This document shows, in pieces, positions 14,274 to 15,187 of a stretch of DNA of 15,187 nucleotides. A program made the translations under genes and the position numbers. Source of the stretch: TWA4 sp964613155 (GTDB lineage: Bacteria; Bacillota; Clostridia; Lachnospirales; Lachnospiraceae); the NCBI GenBank assembly GCA_964613155.1, contig CAZTHP010000064.1, positions 1-15,187 of the forward strand, given 5' to 3'. A model generated the notes under the pieces. That model saw nothing but the letters and a program-made list of their open reading frames with translations. It did not search any database and was not told where the DNA came from. Each line of letters opens with the position of its first letter. The stretch's first letter is position 1.

Positions 14274-14483
14274 TTAATCTATTTTCGGTTTATTTTCAAT
14301 AATGTCACTTGGCTGCATTTCTAATAAATCACATAGTTGCTCCAACGTTTTTATCCCAATCATTTCTCCCTTTCTCAGCTTCTGCATAGCGGACTGACTG
14401 ATTATATTTTCTTTTAAAATGATTGTACTGTTATATCCTTTATCTTTTAAGGCTTGAATTACATTAATTTTATATTGTAGCAT
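14274..14483 (-). CDS. Small XRE-family (Cro/CI-type) transcriptional regulator
   Basis: The 69-residue protein is essentially one helix-turn-helix domain: an N-terminal helix INVIQALKDKGYN, the turn and recognition helix around IISQSAMQKLRKGE, and the final helices GIKTLEQLCDLLEMQPSDIIE. It should bind DNA as a dimer and act as repressor. GGGAGGAA lies about six to eight bases before the ATG. It has its own good promoter. Such one-domain regulators occur both as free chromosomal genes and as parts of conjugative or mobilisable elements. The target is unknown; it could control itself or the chromate transporter genes that follow in the same direction. Confidence 0.87.
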   Translation of the reverse strand: MLQYKINVIQALKDKGYNSTIILKENIISQSAMQKLRKGEMIGIKTLEQLCDLLEMQPSDIIENKPKID

Positions 14484-14505
14484 AGACTATTCCTCCCTTT
14501 GTTAC

Positions 14506-14534
14506 ATTGTATTTTTTTTAATAGACAAAGTCAA
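14506..14534 (-). promoter_or_regulatory. Predicted sigma-A promoter of the XRE gene
   Basis: On the minus strand TTGACT (14534-14529) is 17 bp before TACAAT (14511-14506), each 5 of 6 to consensus. The start would lie close to the ribosome binding site. No clear dimeric operator could be picked out. Confidence 0.75.
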
Positions 14535-14734
14535 TAAACTAATCCAAATAAAGTTTAGTTTTTTATTCGCCATGCAAGGGGTACTCCTGCGAACAGTCAT
14601 ACCAACCATCGGCTTATAGGCTATGCTCTTTTTTTACTTGATTACGAGGTATTTTCTTGCTCATTTTTGCCCACGCGGAGAAATTTTGGTGGGCATTTGG
14701 TCGGCACGGGCTTCGTGTTTATTGGTGGGCAAAA
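14535..14734. other. Gene-poor stretch with short decayed frame and repeated hairpin arms
   Basis: No complete gene is supported. On the minus strand a frame from an ATG at 14664 reads MSKKIPRNQVKKEHSL, stops at TAA (14616-14614), and continues in frame as ADGWYDCSQEYPLHGE to a second stop. The segment 14592-14609 is identical to part of the GGGtGRT gene. Between 14664 and 14735 one TGCCCAC and two GTGGGCA arms allow alternative hairpins. Parts of the stretch are visibly richer in G and C than the surrounding intergenic DNA. A relic of a mobile element is a reasonable guess, but no integrase, relaxase or terminal repeat is recognisable. Confidence 0.5.
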
Positions 14735-14770
14735 AAATAGGCACTTATCTTTTGTTGAAAGTGCCTATTT
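14735..14770 (-). terminator. Strong intrinsic terminator of the GGGtGRT gene
   Basis: AAATAGGCACTT (14735-14746) and AAGTGCCTATTT (14759-14770) form a perfect 12-bp stem with a 12-base loop. Read leftward the stem ends in a run of seven T. It lies 34 bp after the stop codon. Confidence 0.92.
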
Positions 14771-14804
14771 CCTCATTCATTTGTTTAGATTTTTTGTGAA
14801 TTTC

Positions 14805-15187
14805 TTAGAACTTGCCTTCATTCGCTGCTTCTTCAATAGAAACTGCTACTGCAACAGTCATACCAACCATAGGGTTGTTACCTGCACCGATCAGACCCAT
14901 CATCTCAACGTGTGCCGGTACAGAAGAAGAACCTGCAAACTGTGCATCAGAGTGCATACGTCCTAAAGTATCTGTCATACCATAGGAAGCAGGACCTGCT
15001 GCCATGTTATCAGGATGAAGGGTACGTCCTGTACCGCCACCTGATGCTACAGAGAAGTATTTCTTGCCCTGTTCGATACATTCTTTCTTATAAGTACCCG
15101 CTACAGGATGCTGGAATCTGGTGGGGTTTGTAGAGTTACCTGTAATGGAAACATCAACACCTTCTTTGTGCATGATCGCTACACCTT
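14805..15187 (-). CDS. GGGtGRT-family protein of unknown function, C-terminal 126 residues (5' end outside window)
   Basis: The frame is open to the right edge of the window. It contains the motif GGGTGRTLHPDNMAAGPASYGMTD that names the GGGtGRT protein family, followed by FAGSSSVPAHVEMMGLIGAGNNPMVGMTVAVAVSIEEA and the C-terminus NEGKF. Family members are usually about 330 residues, so roughly 200 N-terminal residues are missing. No catalytic motif is known to me; the many conserved glycines, the conserved His, Asp and Glu residues and the absence of membrane segments suggest a cytosolic enzyme or cofactor-binding protein (inference). In related bacteria I recall such genes near NifU-like iron-sulfur scaffold genes, but that neighbour would lie outside this window. 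It ends at a strong terminator. Confidence 0.87.
   Translation of the reverse strand, partial: GVAIMHKEGVDVSITGNSTNPTRFQHPVAGTYKKECIEQGKKYFSVASGGGTGRTLHPDNMAAGPASYGMTDTLGRMHSDAQFAGSSSVPAHVEMMGLIGAGNNPMVGMTVAVAVSIEEAANEGKF

Noticed and set aside
14667..14966. Rightward open frame across the GGGtGRT terminator and gene end
   Set aside because: It is antisense to a conserved gene and a terminator, lacks an ATG with a ribosome binding site, and its translation is low in credible protein features.

Overview
The window looks like a chromosomal segment of a low-to-moderate GC Gram-positive anaerobe of the Bacillota, probably a gut member of the Clostridia or Erysipelotrichia. This rests on strong AGGAGG-type ribosome binding sites, sigma-A-like promoters, A/T-rich intergenic DNA, a RelQ-type small alarmone synthetase, a split short-chain chromate transporter pair and a GGGtGRT-family gene. 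It is an inference from gene content; no rRNA or tRNA gene is present to anchor it.

Left part (1-1850): the 5' two-thirds of ilvC and the complete ilvN are read leftward, giving branched-chain amino acid synthesis without an adjacent ilvB. Upstream of ilvN lies a 513-bp divergent region whose truA-proximal half is an A-rich array with a 40-bp period. truA (1857-2609) is read rightward and converges on a leftward molybdenum-cofactor cluster, mobA-moaC-mogA. In that cluster mogA has a single in-frame TAA in an otherwise intact frame.

Middle (4479-10138): a leftward cardiolipin synthase and an M42 metallo-aminopeptidase, with the peptidase promoter back-to-back with that of a rightward HAD hydrolase. 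The HAD gene converges on a leftward relQ. A structured 105-bp element lies in the convergent gap, and a perfect palindrome covers the best relQ -10 box. A D-2-hydroxyacid dehydrogenase follows.

Right part (10304-15187): an AGCS-type sodium:amino acid symporter is divergent from a beta-carbonic anhydrase that ends in a strong terminator. Next come two leftward half-size chromate transporters separated by an 18-bp tandem array, and a small XRE-type regulator. A 321-bp gene-poor stretch after it holds repeats and hairpins that may be a relic of a mobile element. The window ends in the 3' part of a GGGtGRT-family gene.

Most of the genes are ordinary housekeeping or accessory metabolism. I saw no defence, phage or secretion system and no clearly new multi-gene system. 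The observations most worth following are the mogA nonsense codon, the intergenic repeat arrays, the relQ control region, and the 18-bp repeat shared between the GGGtGRT gene and the gene-poor stretch.
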